Shown here in pieces: positions 15,627 through 24,274 of a stretch of 64,000 nucleotides of DNA (the first letter of the stretch is position 1; each line of letters starts with the position of its first letter). Under the pieces are notes generated by a model. It ran no database searches, was not told where the DNA came from, and was given only the letters and a program-made list of their open reading frames with translations. This stretch comes from an uncultured Clostridia bacterium (GTDB lineage Bacteria > Bacillota > Clostridia > Christensenellales > Borkfalkiaceae): assembly GCA_947625605.1 (NCBI GenBank), contig CANQOY010000003.1, positions 32,056 to 96,055 of the forward strand, in the 5' to 3' direction. A program made the position numbers and the translations under genes.

Positions 15627-16237
15627 GTATCGGGCACCTTCCCCACGAGCACGCTCTCGCAGATGAGCACTTCGGTCAGGGACGCAAAATTGCTCGAACC
15701 GGATGGCATGATGATGGAGATATCCGCAACGATTTCGAGATAGATCGAATGCTTGGTCTGGTTGATCCCCGTCCCCTCGAAGCGGGAGACAAACCTGCAC
15801 GACACATTGGAGATGGGGATGATCTTCATATGGATGCGGGGGCCGAAGCCCGCCCACGCCTCCACGCCGAAGAATGCGCCGAGCGGCACGTCCACGCCGC
15901 TCTCGCTCATCGTTTGGAGATTCTGCTGCGACATATACGCCGCGTCGCGCGCAATGCGGTTGATTTGAAGCGGATCGGACGTGATCGCAAGGATCTCTCC
16001 CTCCTCGCCGCGCTCCACGGTGACGAGCTGCTCGTAGCGCACTTCGTCGGAGAGCGTGTAGTAGATCGCATCGTTTACGGCCTCCGTCGTGATCGAACGC
16101 ATGCTCGCCTCCGCGATCGCCTTCAATACCCTCGTCGCATTGAGATGAAAGAGCACGGCGACCACAATGAGGATGAGAATGGCCGCAAGGATCGCAATGC
16201 GGACCTTGATCTTGGAACGGCGGCTACGGTATTTCAC
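15572..16237 (-). CDS. yunB: Sporulation protein YunB
   Basis: A 221-residue protein with one N-terminal membrane segment (about 13-32) and the YunB-family core: ALKAIAEA-type start, NDAIYYTLSDEVRYEQLV, and the C-terminal CRFVSRFEGTGINQTKHSIYLEIVADISIIMPS. In Bacillus yunB is transcribed in the mother cell under sigma-E and is needed for efficient sporulation. The GTG at 16237 is preceded, six bases away, by TAGAAT within CATAGAATA. This fits a sigma-E or sigma-K -10 element and implies a leaderless message. Confidence 0.85.
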   Translation of the reverse strand: MKYRSRRSKIKVRIAILAAILILIVVAVLFHLNATRVLKAIAEASMRSITTEAVNDAIYYTLSDEVRYEQLVTVERGEEGEILAITSDPLQINRIARDAAYMSQQNLQTMSESGVDVPLGAFFGVEAWAGFGPRIHMKIIPISNVSCRFVSRFEGTGINQTKHSIYLEIVADISIIMPSGSSNFASLTEVLICESVLVGKVPDTYLQADIFGDGYSLAPPA

Positions 16238-16315
16238 GCAAATATTCTATGAACGCGCGGACGGGCTTATACGGTTTTTATTATTTTGATTTTCATCTAA
16301 ATAAAAGAAAAACAT

Positions 16316-16344
16316 AAAAAATGCGGCAAAAAATGCCGCTTTTT
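16316..16344 (-). terminator. Terminator after yigZ
   Basis: Arms GCGGCA/TGCCGC are flanked by A-runs and T-runs on both sides, 18 bases beyond the yigZ stop. Confidence 0.7.
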
Positions 16345-16361
16345 CTATGTTTTTTGTCACT

Positions 16362-16985
16362 TTACCCGAACGGGAAAATATATCGTTTCCTCTCTGCGAT
16401 GCGCACTCTTCCGCTAAGCGCGTCGCAGAGGTTTGCGCAAAATTCGTCAGCTTCGCTCTCTTTGACGGCGACAGCAAAGTCCGCTCCTTCGCCGTATTCG
16501 GCGGAGACCGTCTCCGCGCCGCTGCCTTCGAGAAAGCGCAGAGCCGCGCCCACCTCGGAATATCCTACGCGGACGGAGAACTCGACGCAGCTCTCAAAAC
16601 TTGCGATCCGCGCCGCCGCAAGCCCCTCGGCCGCCGCGGCCGAATACGCGCGCACGAGCCCGCCCGCACCCAGCTTGATCCCGCCGAAGTACCGCACGAC
16701 GGCAACTGCGACCTCGCGCAGATCCTGCATTCGGATCGTGTTCAGGATGGGAAGCCCCGCCGTCCCCTGCGGCTCGCCGTCGTCCGAAAAGCGCATCAGG
16801 TTGCCCTCGCGGTCGGCGACGTACCCATAGCAGACGTGCGTCGCGAGGGGGTGCGCCCGCCGAACGCCAGCGAGGAACTCCTTTGCGGCCGTCTCTCCCT
16901 CCGTGCGGGAGACGTATGCGAGAAAGCGGGACCGCTCCACCGTCCGTTCCGCCGTAGCCTCGCCGATGACGCTGCGGTACCGCAT
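16362..16985 (-). CDS. yigZ: YigZ/IMPACT family protein
   Basis: A 207-residue member of the conserved UPF0029/IMPACT family. The signature is clear: ERSRFLAYV near the N-terminus, THVCYGYV, DDGEPQGTAGLPIL and VAVVRYFGGIKLGAGGLVRAY. A C-terminal DUF1949-type ferredoxin-like domain spans about 140-205. The molecular role in bacteria is unsettled; eukaryotic relatives affect translational control. It lies two bases downstream of the tyrS stop, so it is co-transcribed with tyrS. Confidence 0.92.
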   Translation of the reverse strand: MRYRSVIGEATAERTVERSRFLAYVSRTEGETAAKEFLAGVRRAHPLATHVCYGYVADREGNLMRFSDDGEPQGTAGLPILNTIRMQDLREVAVAVVRYFGGIKLGAGGLVRAYSAAAAEGLAAARIASFESCVEFSVRVGYSEVGAALRFLEGSGAETVSAEYGEGADFAVAVKESEADEFCANLCDALSGRVRIAERKRYIFPFG

Positions 16986-16986
16986 T

Positions 16987-18183
16987 TTATGCGCGAATGA
17001 CCTTTACGCGCACTTTTTTGCCCTTATAGAGCGTAAATTCACCCTGCGGGACGGGTTGGCCGAAGGACTCCGCGCGCTCTCCGTTGACGCAGACGCCGCC
17101 CTGCTCGATGAGCCGCCGCGCTTCACCGTTGCTCTTGCACAGGCCGGACTCCACAAGGGCCTGCATGACGGTCGCACACTCTTTCGACACGGTGACCTCG
17201 GGCAGATCGCCCTCCCCCGCGCCGAACGCGGCCCGCGCCTCCGCCTGCGCCTTTCTCGCCTTCTCCTCGCCGTGCACCGTCTTGGTCAGTTCGAAGGCAA
17301 GCCGATCCTTTGCGGCATTCATGCGCTCATCGCGGTGCGCGCAGAGCTCGCCGATCTCTTCGAGCGGCACAAACGTCAACAGTTTGAAGCATTTCTCCAC
17401 GTCGTCGTCCGCCGTGTTGCGCCAATATTGATAGAATTCATAGGGCGACGTCTTGTTTTCGTCCAGCCACACGGCGCCCTTTTGGGTCTTGCCCATCTTC
17501 TTGCCCTCGCTCGTCGTGAGGAGCTGGAACGTCATGGCATACGCGGGCTTGTGCTCCTTCCTGCGGATGAGGTCGGCGCCCGCGAGGATGTTGCTCCACT
17601 GGTCGTCCCCGCCCAGTTCGAGCGAACAGCCGTACTCCCTGTGCAGCACGAGAAAATCGTATGCCTGCATGAGCATATAATTAAATTCGAGAAAGCTCAG
17701 CCCCCGCTCCATGCGCGTCTTGAAGCACTCCGCCGTGAGCATCTTGTTCACGGAGAAATGCACGCCGACGTCGCGGAGGAAATCCACATAGTTGAGGCCG
17801 AGCAGCCAATCCGCATTGTTGACGATGATGGCGGCGTTTTCCCCCTCGAAGCGCAAAAAACGGGCCATCTGCATCTTGAAGCACTCCACATGGTGGGCGA
17901 TCGTCTCCTTCGTCATCATGGAACGCATGTCCGTCCTGCCCGAGGGATCCCCCACCATCGCGGTGCCGCCGCCGATGAGGATGATGGGCCTGTGGCCCGC
18001 GTCCTGCATGTGCTTCATCGCGACGAGCTGCATGAAATGGCCCACATGAAGGGAATCCGCCGTCGGATCGAATCCGATGTAGAAAGGCACGCTCTCCTTC
18101 CCGAGAAGCTCATAGAGCTCCTCTTCGTACACGGTCTGCTTGATAAATCCCCGCGCGCGCAGGGTATCCATAACGTTTGGCAT
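16987..18183 (-). CDS. tyrS: Tyrosyl-tRNA synthetase
   Basis: A 398-residue class I aminoacyl-tRNA synthetase that charges tRNA-Tyr. The HIGH motif appears as HVGH at about 46-49 and the KMSKS motif as KMGKT near 234, the variant found in TyrZ-type enzymes. An S4 RNA-binding domain closes the protein ([15 protein letters not shown]). The ATG at 18183 is chosen because GAGG lies about nine bases upstream and [13 protein letters not shown] aligns with the usual start. A longer frame would include the promoter. The leader is only about 25 bases, so there is no T-box. Confidence 0.95.
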   Translation of the reverse strand: MPNVMDTLRARGFIKQTVYEEELYELLGKESVPFYIGFDPTADSLHVGHFMQLVAMKHMQDAGHRPIILIGGGTAMVGDPSGRTDMRSMMTKETIAHHVECFKMQMARFLRFEGENAAIIVNNADWLLGLNYVDFLRDVGVHFSVNKMLTAECFKTRMERGLSFLEFNYMLMQAYDFLVLHREYGCSLELGGDDQWSNILAGADLIRRKEHKPAYAMTFQLLTTSEGKKMGKTQKGAVWLDENKTSPYEFYQYWRNTADDDVEKCFKLLTFVPLEEIGELCAHRDERMNAAKDRLAFELTKTVHGEEKARKAQAEARAAFGAGEGDLPEVTVSKECATVMQALVESGLCKSNGEARRLIEQGGVCVNGERAESFGQPVPQGEFTLYKGKKVRVKVIRA

Positions 18184-18214
18184 CTGAAAAACCTCGTGTG
18201 CATTGTTTTCCAAA

Positions 18215-18243
18215 ATTATACACGCGCGGCGGGAGTTTGTCAA
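18215..18243 (-). promoter_or_regulatory. Sigma-A promoter of tyrS-yigZ
   Basis: On the minus strand, TTGACA, a 17-base spacer and a perfect TATAAT. The start of transcription should be near 18209, leaving a short untranslated leader. Confidence 0.85.
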
Positions 18244-18283
18244 ACGTTTTTCCCCTCCGTCCTTTGCGCGGGAAGGCGGGGCG

Positions 18284-18454
18284 CTATGCGTTGGCCGCAG
18301 CCCGCTCCGTCCTCAGTCCCCGCATGCGGGAAAGTTCGGCCAAGAGCTCCTCAAACGTGCGCCCCTCTTCGAGGCGCAGGCCGAGTTCCCGGTTGCGCGC
18401 CTCCCGCTCCCGTGCATGAAAATCTTCAATGATGCGCTCGATTTCTTCATTCAT
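18284..18454 (-). CDS. Small charged helical protein, unknown
   Basis: A 56-residue acidic and basic protein predicted to be one long helix or coiled coil ([39 protein letters not shown]). No family is recognised. The ATG at 18454 is six bases after a minus-strand TATAAT (18461-18466), without a Shine-Dalgarno, so it may be leaderless. It is transcribed divergently from the WYL regulator gene, sharing a compact promoter region, which suggests joint control. Confidence 0.55.
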   Translation of the reverse strand: MNEEIERIIEDFHAREREARNRELGLRLEEGRTFEELLAELSRMRGLRTERAAANA

Positions 18455-18477
18455 GCCCCTATTATATGGCAAAAAAG

Positions 18478-18506
18478 TTGACAATATCTGTCATATATGA
18501 TAAAAT
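18478..18506 (+). promoter_or_regulatory. Promoter of the WYL regulator with palindromic spacer
   Basis: TTGACA, 17 bases and TAAAAT. The spacer holds the perfect palindrome TCATATATGA, and TGACA-N5-TGTCA overlaps the -35. These are good operator candidates for autoregulation by the WYL protein and for control of the divergent small gene. Confidence 0.7.
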
Positions 18507-18563
18507 TTGTCCCAAAGTTTCGACATTCTTTCCCGCAGACGCCACGCGGGAAAAGGAGCTGCC

Positions 18564-19490
18564 ATGAAATATCAGATCATGATGGGGATCCTCTTCACCC
18601 TCCTCGCGAAGCGGAAGGTGTCGGCGGGCGAGCTCGCGGCAAAATTCGACTGTTCCGTCCGCTCCATCTACCGCTATGTGGAGGAACTCATCCTCGCCAA
18701 TATCCCCATCGACATTGCGCGCGGCGCGAACGGCGGGATCTACATTTCAGACGCGTTCAAACTCCCCAAGGGCTTCATGTCGCGCGAGGAATACAGCCGC
18801 ACGCTGAGCGCCATGCAGGCCATGCTCTCGGAGACGAAGGACGCCGTGCTGAAAAGCGCCCTCGAAAAGGTCTCGGCGCAGGTCAAGACGGAGCGCAAAG
18901 ACGACTCCGTTTCGGGCCACATTCTGGTGGACAGCGGCACGTGGGGAGACGAGCGCAAGTTCTCCGAAAAGCTCTCCCTCATCGAGCGGGCGACCAACGA
19001 CAGGATCGCCCTCGAAATCGACTATGTTGCACGCTCGGGCGAGCGCACCAAGCGCGTGATCCTGCCCCATCTGCTCGTATACAAACAGAACATCTGGTAT
19101 GTGTATGCGTTCTGCCGTCTGCGCGGGGAGTTCCGCCTCTTCAAGATCGGGCGCATGCGCTCCATCGTGGAGACGGAGGAGATCTTCGAACGCCTTCCCT
19201 TTTCGCGGGAAGACGTCCCCCTCTCCTTTTGGAAGCTGTGGGAAAACGAGGTGGACGCGTGCTTTGAGATCGCGCCCGAAGCGCTCTTCTTCGCCGAGGA
19301 ATGGCTCGGCGTCGAGAACGTGCGCGAGGAGAACGGCAGATTCTTCGCCGACGTGACCCTCCCGGACGACGAATCCCTCATCGGGACCATCCTCTCGGCG
19401 GGCGCGGGCCTCACCGTTCTCGCCCCGCATGAGCTACGGGAACGCGTCAGGCGCGAGGCCGAGCGCATCATCCAAAACTATGCAAAATAG
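18564..19490 (+). CDS. WYL-domain transcriptional regulator (YafY type)
   Basis: A 308-residue regulator. An N-terminal winged helix-turn-helix (about 1-60, KVSAGELAAKFDCSVRSIYRYVEEL) is followed by a WYL ligand-sensing domain (about 140-215, with PHLLVYKQNIWYVYAFCRLRGEFRLFKIGRM) and a C-terminal WCX-type extension. Such proteins sense ligands, sometimes nucleic acids, and control defence or DNA-damage genes. The start at 18564 follows AAAAGGAGCT. No defence gene is adjacent; the divergent 56-residue gene is the only obvious partner. Confidence 0.85.
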   Translation: MKYQIMMGILFTLLAKRKVSAGELAAKFDCSVRSIYRYVEELILANIPIDIARGANGGIYISDAFKLPKGFMSREEYSRTLSAMQAMLSETKDAVLKSALEKVSAQVKTERKDDSVSGHILVDSGTWGDERKFSEKLSLIERATNDRIALEIDYVARSGERTKRVILPHLLVYKQNIWYVYAFCRLRGEFRLFKIGRMRSIVETEEIFERLPFSREDVPLSFWKLWENEVDACFEIAPEALFFAEEWLGVENVREENGRFFADVTLPDDESLIGTILSAGAGLTVLAPHELRERVRREAERIIQNYAK

Positions 19491-19502
19491 CCCCGCCAAC
19501 GC

Positions 19503-19514
19503 GGACATGGTACC
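19503..19514 (+). repeat. Non-coding copy of the dispersed motif
   Basis: GGACATGGTACC, a full match to the consensus, 12 bases after the WYL stop codon in DNA with no gene. Confidence 0.6.
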
Positions 19515-19539
19515 GTGGAATGACGTGCGGACCGTGTCA

Positions 19540-19815
19540 TAGAGCGCGGGGCGGAGTGACAGGGGCGGTCCCCCTCCTTGCCCACCCCTTGAGGGGTGGG
19601 TGGCGCGAGCAGCGCGAGTGACGGAAGGGGTGGCGCTCTTAATCACGTCACCCTGAGCTCCGTCGAAGGGTGGCCGCATTCACGTCGCCCTGAGCCTCGT
19701 CGAAGGGTATCCTCAATACAAAACAAGGCCATGTTTCGACTTCGCTCAACATGACGATTGGAATGATACCCCCTCACCGCCTACGGCAGAGCTCCCCCTC
19801 AAGGGGGCGCCAAGT
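19540..19815. repeat. Intergenic patch of short interspersed repeats
   Basis: The 425-base gap between the WYL gene and the next gene holds no credible coding frame. It contains GC-rich repeat fragments: a hairpin-like CCACCCCTTGAGGGGTGGG, two near-copies of GTCACCCTGAGCTCCGTCGA (19647 and 19682 onward), a TTTCGACTTCGCTCAACATG fragment, and CTCCCCCTCAAGGGGGCGCC. Such pieces are common in non-coding DNA of many gut bacteria and are probably relics of non-autonomous elements. Confidence 0.55.
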
Positions 19816-19817
19816 GA

Positions 19818-19845
19818 ACCACGCGACGATCGCGTGGTTTTTTTA
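19818..19845 (+). terminator. Intrinsic terminator
   Basis: ACCACGCGA/TCGCGTGGT arms with a CGA loop and seven T residues. It ends any transcript coming through the repeat patch from the WYL gene. Confidence 0.8.
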
Positions 19846-19883
19846 GAGAAAAACAGCAGGGAATGTTCCTCGCTGTTTTTTGT
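19846..19883. terminator. Terminator, first of two near-identical copies
   Basis: AAAAACAGCAGGGAA/TTCCTCGCTGTTTTT-type hairpin. A close copy lies at 21170-21205, so the two bracket the XRE gene and the unknown gene. Confidence 0.75.
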
Positions 19884-19915
19884 TGTCTTTTGCGCCACTA
19901 TAAAACGGTCTAAAT

Positions 19916-20158
19916 TCACTCAATAATAAGTTCGGGGTCGGTGAAGAGCGGGTCATCGAAAAAGGCGGCCGGCGTCATATCAAGTCCCTTGATGATGAGC
20001 ATGAGCGTCGTTAAATTGACGCTCTTATTTTTCTCGGCCATCAACGATTTCAATGTACTGTGCGGCATGGCGATTTTCCGTTCGAGCCGGTACTGCGACA
20101 TCCCTTTTTCCTGCAAGATCCTACTGATTCTCAACGCAACAGCCGTACTCAATTTCAT
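19916..20158 (-). CDS. XRE-family helix-turn-helix regulator
   Basis: An 80-residue protein with one lambda-repressor-type DNA-binding domain (about 4-65, VALRISRILQEKGMSQYRLERKIAMPHSTLKSLMAEK). The start at 20158 has GGAG eight bases upstream; a start four codons earlier is possible. It is divergent from the unknown protein at 20394. The AT-rich region between them contains AAAATAGGGTTATTTT and TAGGG...CCCTA inverted repeats that could be its operators. Base composition is lower in GC than the surroundings, consistent with acquisition. Confidence 0.85.
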   Translation of the reverse strand: MKLSTAVALRISRILQEKGMSQYRLERKIAMPHSTLKSLMAEKNKSVNLTTLMLIIKGLDMTPAAFFDDPLFTDPELIIE

Positions 20159-20245
20159 TGACTTCTCCAAAATAGGGTTATTTTTACGACACTATTTTAT
20201 CAAAGCAAATATTTCTCATTACGGCGCAATTCTGCCCCTATTCCC

Positions 20246-20274
20246 TTGCAAATTATGAAATAAAGTGCTATAAT
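20246..20274 (+). promoter_or_regulatory. Promoter of the unknown island gene
   Basis: TTGCAA, 17 bases and a perfect TATAAT. The inverted repeat TAGGG...CCCTA (about 20275-20296) follows directly and could let the divergent XRE protein repress it. Confidence 0.75.
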
Positions 20275-20393
20275 TAGGGCGTAATTATATCCCTATCAGC
20301 GGGATGGACAGTTTTTGACTTGAATCCGCTTTTATCCTTTCATTTATATAATGAGATTACAAAACAGAAAGAATCGTGAACGGGAGAAACACA

Positions 20394-21161
20394 ATGAGTA
20401 AAAAGATGACGGAAGCAGAAAGAAAAACATTTATAGAAATTGCGAAAGCGTTCCTCGCCATAGACTTGTCTGCGATCTTCAATGCCTATGCGATCGAAAA
20501 TGTAACTTTCGGCGATCTGAAACCCAAAGATAAGATCCCGTTCGACAAGTTCATAGACGACTTGAAACTCAATGCCGGGAAAGTATACTATTTTCGGGAC
20601 TGCATCGAGGGCATAGCCATCGCAAAAGATGAAACGATTGCGGACAAGGAAATCGTCTTTTTCGAGAAAGAGTGTTTTCTCTTCCACATGAATTGCGTCT
20701 TTGAAACCGCGCCGCAGAGCAAACGGAAAGACTTTGACGAAAACGGCCTGCCCTCGTACAACAAAGAGGGATTAAACGACTATATCATGCGCCTATTCCC
20801 CCTCTTCCAAAACATCCTTGCAACCCAAGTGGAATACGACTTTTTTGAGACCGCCTCGCCGTTTTCCAACGGCGTCGAAGAAACGGCGTGTTATGAAAAA
20901 ATCGCCAAGTTTTTGGTGGCGATCATAACGCGGGGACTGCGGCAGGGCGGCTGTGTTGACCGCTACATAAAAGACCTGCCGTATTTGCCGTACTATGTGA
21001 AACGGCTCTTGAAAGTAAAAGACGGTCGCTTCCTGCTTGCGAACAGCGACGCGGAGAGCCTTGATTTTCGGCTTGCCGTCCTTTCCGCGATGCATTTCGT
21101 AAACGCGGAACATACGCGGCTCTTTGAACTCAAAGTGCAAAAGTGGGCGGGCACGCGATAA
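20394..21161 (+). CDS. Hypothetical protein of the low-GC island
   Basis: A 255-residue soluble protein without signal peptide or membrane segment, preceded by GGGAGA. I recognise no domain; the sequence mixes helices and short strands (FGDLKPKDKIPFDKFIDDLK, ETACYEKIAKFLVAIITRGLRQGG). Codon use is more AT-rich than in neighbouring genes. Together with the divergent XRE regulator and the flanking duplicated terminators it looks like a small acquired cassette. Its role is unknown; such pairs can be phage-related or antitoxin-like, but nothing here proves that. Confidence 0.65.
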   Translation: MSKKMTEAERKTFIEIAKAFLAIDLSAIFNAYAIENVTFGDLKPKDKIPFDKFIDDLKLNAGKVYYFRDCIEGIAIAKDETIADKEIVFFEKECFLFHMNCVFETAPQSKRKDFDENGLPSYNKEGLNDYIMRLFPLFQNILATQVEYDFFETASPFSNGVEETACYEKIAKFLVAIITRGLRQGGCVDRYIKDLPYLPYYVKRLLKVKDGRFLLANSDAESLDFRLAVLSAMHFVNAEHTRLFELKVQKWAGTR

Positions 21162-21169
21162 TATTTATA

Positions 21170-21205
21170 TAGAAAAACAGCGGGGATTATTCCTCGCTGT
21201 TTTTG
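21170..21205. terminator. Terminator, second of two near-identical copies
   Basis: AAAAACAGCGGGGA/TCCTCGCTGTTTTT hairpin with T-tract, about 90% identical over 36 bases to the copy at 19846-19883. Confidence 0.8.
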
Positions 21206-21275
21206 CTCACCCGAAAGTGGATTCGGATATGGATTTATTTCCTGTTCAACCCCCAAAAGAAGCATTATGCGCAGT

Positions 21276-23966
21276 TCAATGCGAACGCTTGCCCGCGCGC
21301 CCGAGGTGCAGGCGGATCAGGCACTTCGAGATCTCTCCCATGATGAGCGGCGTCACGATCAGCGCGGCGCAGATGAGATACTCTTCCCACGAGAGATAGA
21401 TGAAGTTGAAAAAGCTATTGACGACGGGGACGAACAGCATGAAGAGCATCACGGCCGCGGAGAGGAGGATCGCGCAGAGCAGCGCCATGTTGTGCCCGTT
21501 CCCGCGCGCGAATGCGGATTGCGTGTTCGAACGCTGGTTCGCGCTGTGCGTGAGCTGCGAGCCCGCAAGCACGAAAAAGCACATCGTCATGGCGGCTTGG
21601 GGATCGCCGTATGCGTACAGCCCGATGAAGTATGCGCCGAGCGAAATGGCGCTGATCGTAAACCCGTGCAGGAGGACGCGGAGGATGAGCCCCCGCTCGA
21701 ACAGCGTCCCCGATTTGATGGGCGGCCGCTCCATCACGTCGCGCGCGGCGGGGTCCACGCCCAGCCCGAGCGCGGGGAGCGTGTCCGTAACGAGGTTGAT
21801 GATGAGCACGTGCACCGCAAGGATGGGAGCGGGCAGGTTGAAGGGGTTGGCGATGAAGAGCACGAGGATCTCCGCAATGTTGCCCGCAAGGAGATATTGG
21901 ATGACTTTCTGGATATTCGCGTACACCCGCCTGCCCTCGCGCACCGCGCTCTCGATGGTGGTGAAGTTGTTGTCGAGGAGGATCATATCCGAGGCGTCCT
22001 TTGCGACGTCCGTCCCCGCTCCCATCGCAACGCCGATGTCGGCGGCTTTGAGCGCGGGGGAATCGTTCACGCCGTCCCCCGTCATGGCGGCGACCTCTCC
22101 AACCCTCTGCAACGAGCGGACGATGCGCAGCTTATCCGAAGGCGAGACGCGCGCATAGACGGAGGTCGTTTTGACCGCTTTGTCGAGCTCATCCTCGGAC
22201 ATGGTAGCCAGATCCGCGCCTGTGAGCGCCGTATCCCCCTCGCGGAAGATGGAGAGTTCGCGCGCAATGGCGACGGCGGTCGTCCTGTGGTCTCCCGTGA
22301 TCATCACGACGCGCACGCCCGCCCTGTGGCAGGACTCCACCGCCCCGACGACCTCCTTCCGCGGCGGGTCGATCATGCAGGTCAGGCCGAGAAAGACGAG
22401 ATCGTCCTCCACGTCGTCCCCCTCCACGGGAACGCGGTCGATTGGCCTGCAAGCGTACCCGAGCACGCGCAGCGCCTCGCGCGAAGCGCCCTCCGCAAGG
22501 GCAAGGATGCGGCCCCTCTCCTCCTCCGAGAGCGGCCGCTCTCCCTCCTCCGTCAAAACGCGCGTACAGTGCGGCAAAAGTTCGTCGATCGCACCCTTGG
22601 TCAGGACATGGTACCCTCCTTTGCGCTCGACGACGACAGACATCCTCTTTCTGTCCGAGTCGAACGGCTGCTCGAACAGGCGCGGCGACTCCGCTTTCAT
22701 GCCGTCCGCCGAGATGCCGAAGCGCGCGGCAAAGGAGAGCAGTGCGCCCTCGGTGGGGTCGCCGAGGTACTCCCCGGGGTGCGCGGGATCCTCGGCGGCG
22801 TCGTTGCAGAGCGCGGCCGCAAGGGCGAGTTCGCGCCTCGCTCCCCCGTCCTCCGCGCGCGCCTCTTCCGCAGGCAGCCATATGCCCTCCGCGATCTCCC
22901 GCATCGTTCCGAAGCGCGTCACCGTCATGCGGTTGAGGGTGAGCGTGCCCGTCTTGTCGCAGCAGATCACGGTCGCGCTGCCCAGCGTCTCCACGGCGGG
23001 GAGGTTGCGCACGAGCGCCTGCTGTTTGGCCATGCGCTGCACGCCGAGGGCCATGACCACGGTCGCCGTAGCGGGAAGGCCCTCGGGGATGACGGAGATC
23101 GCGAGGGAAATGGCGGTGAGGAGGGGCAGCTGCCACGCGCTCTTATCCGACCAATCCGTCACGCGGAGATAGGAGATCCCGAGCATGAGGAGCGCGATCG
23201 CCACGCCCGCCACGGAGAGCCACTTCCCCACGCTGTTGAGTTTTTTCTTGATGGGCGTCGTCAGTTCATCCGTCTCTTCGAGCATGCCCGCAATCGAACC
23301 GACCTGCGTGCGCATGCCCGTCGCGACGACCACGCCGCGCCCCGTTCCCGCCGTGATGACGGTGGAGGAGTATACCATGTTCGCGCGGTCCCCCAGCGGA
23401 GCGTCCTCCGCGAGCACGCAGAGCGCGTCCTTTTCCACGGGCACGCTCTCCCCCGTGAGGGCGGATTCCTGCACCGCAAGGTTGGCCTCTTCGAGAAGGC
23501 GCAGGTCCGCGGGGACCACGCACCCGTCCGCCAGAATGACGATATCGCCCGGCACAAGTTCCTCCGCGGGGATCACGCACTCCCGTCCGTCCCGCATTAC
23601 GCGCGCCGTGGGTGCGGTGAGCGTGGCGAGGGAGGCGAGCGCGTCCGCCGCTTTCTTCTCCTGTACGATGCCGATCACGGCGTTGATGACGACGATGAGG
23701 AAGATGACCGCCGCCTCCGCATAGTCTCCGAACACGAGGGAGAGCACGGCCGCCAACAGCAGGATGAGGACCATGACGTCCTTGATCTGCTCCCAGAGCA
23801 TCCTCCAAATGCTCTTCTTCCTGCGTTCCCGCAGGGCGTTCCTGCCGTACTCCGCCCTGCGCGCCGCCGCCTCCTCCGCGGTGAGCCCGCCGTCCGAGGC
23901 CTTGACCTCGCGCAAGACCTCCTCCGCGCGCTTCGAATGCCATGCCGTCTGCCGATTTTCTTCCAT
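21276..23966 (-). CDS. Cation-transporting P-type ATPase (calcium-pump type)
   Basis: An 896-residue P2-type ATPase that would export calcium or a similar cation at the expense of ATP. In order: an N-terminal cation ATPase domain, membrane helices M1-M2 (VMVLILLLAAVLSLVFG), the actuator loop with LTGES, M3-M4 with the ion-site motif VIPEGLPA, the phosphorylation site CCDKTGTLT, the nucleotide-binding domain with TKGA, the hinge TGDGVNDSPAL, and four C-terminal helices. The start at 23966 follows GGAG; an upstream ATG at 24020 lacks one. The VIPEGLPA motif is typical of SERCA/PMCA-like pumps. Confidence 0.93.
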   Translation of the reverse strand: MEENRQTAWHSKRAEEVLREVKASDGGLTAEEAAARRAEYGRNALRERRKKSIWRMLWEQIKDVMVLILLLAAVLSLVFGDYAEAAVIFLIVVINAVIGIVQEKKAADALASLATLTAPTARVMRDGRECVIPAEELVPGDIVILADGCVVPADLRLLEEANLAVQESALTGESVPVEKDALCVLAEDAPLGDRANMVYSSTVITAGTGRGVVVATGMRTQVGSIAGMLEETDELTTPIKKKLNSVGKWLSVAGVAIALLMLGISYLRVTDWSDKSAWQLPLLTAISLAISVIPEGLPATATVVMALGVQRMAKQQALVRNLPAVETLGSATVICCDKTGTLTLNRMTVTRFGTMREIAEGIWLPAEEARAEDGGARRELALAAALCNDAAEDPAHPGEYLGDPTEGALLSFAARFGISADGMKAESPRLFEQPFDSDRKRMSVVVERKGGYHVLTKGAIDELLPHCTRVLTEEGERPLSEEERGRILALAEGASREALRVLGYACRPIDRVPVEGDDVEDDLVFLGLTCMIDPPRKEVVGAVESCHRAGVRVVMITGDHRTTAVAIARELSIFREGDTALTGADLATMSEDELDKAVKTTSVYARVSPSDKLRIVRSLQRVGEVAAMTGDGVNDSPALKAADIGVAMGAGTDVAKDASDMILLDNNFTTIESAVREGRRVYANIQKVIQYLLAGNIAEILVLFIANPFNLPAPILAVHVLIINLVTDTLPALGLGVDPAARDVMERPPIKSGTLFERGLILRVLLHGFTISAISLGAYFIGLYAYGDPQAAMTMCFFVLAGSQLTHSANQRSNTQSAFARGNGHNMALLCAILLSAAVMLFMLFVPVVNSFFNFIYLSWEEYLICAALIVTPLIMGEISKCLIRLHLGRAGKRSH

Positions 23967-24164
23967 ATTGACTCCGTGGCATCGGATGATGCCGTGGTAC
24001 CGAAATTTTCGTGATACCAAATGATATGTAGTATATTATGTATTATACCGCAAACGGCCGCAAGCAAAACTTGTTTTTGAGGGGAATTTTATTCGATAAG
24101 CGCAAAACAATACTTTTTTTCAGATTTCTTAATTGAATTTTCCGTTTTTTTTTCCGAAACGCTC

Positions 24165-24193
24165 TTGAAATTTGCGATTCGTTTTGTTATAAT
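24165..24193 (+). promoter_or_regulatory. Promoter of the antiporter-mgtC pair
   Basis: TTGAAA, 17 bases and TATAAT, followed by a leader of about 75 bases. The rest of the 254-base gap to the ATPase gene is AT-rich with no other feature seen. Confidence 0.75.
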
Positions 24194-24274
24194 ACATGCA
24201 CCTTTGGAAATCGGAAGCCGAAAACCATCATACTATGGTGGAAACCCCCTCTCCGTTCTGCGGAGCGATCAACC

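Noticed and set aside
18184..18283. T-box riboswitch upstream of tyrS
   Set aside because: The mapped promoter leaves only about 25 untranslated bases, far too short for a T-box.
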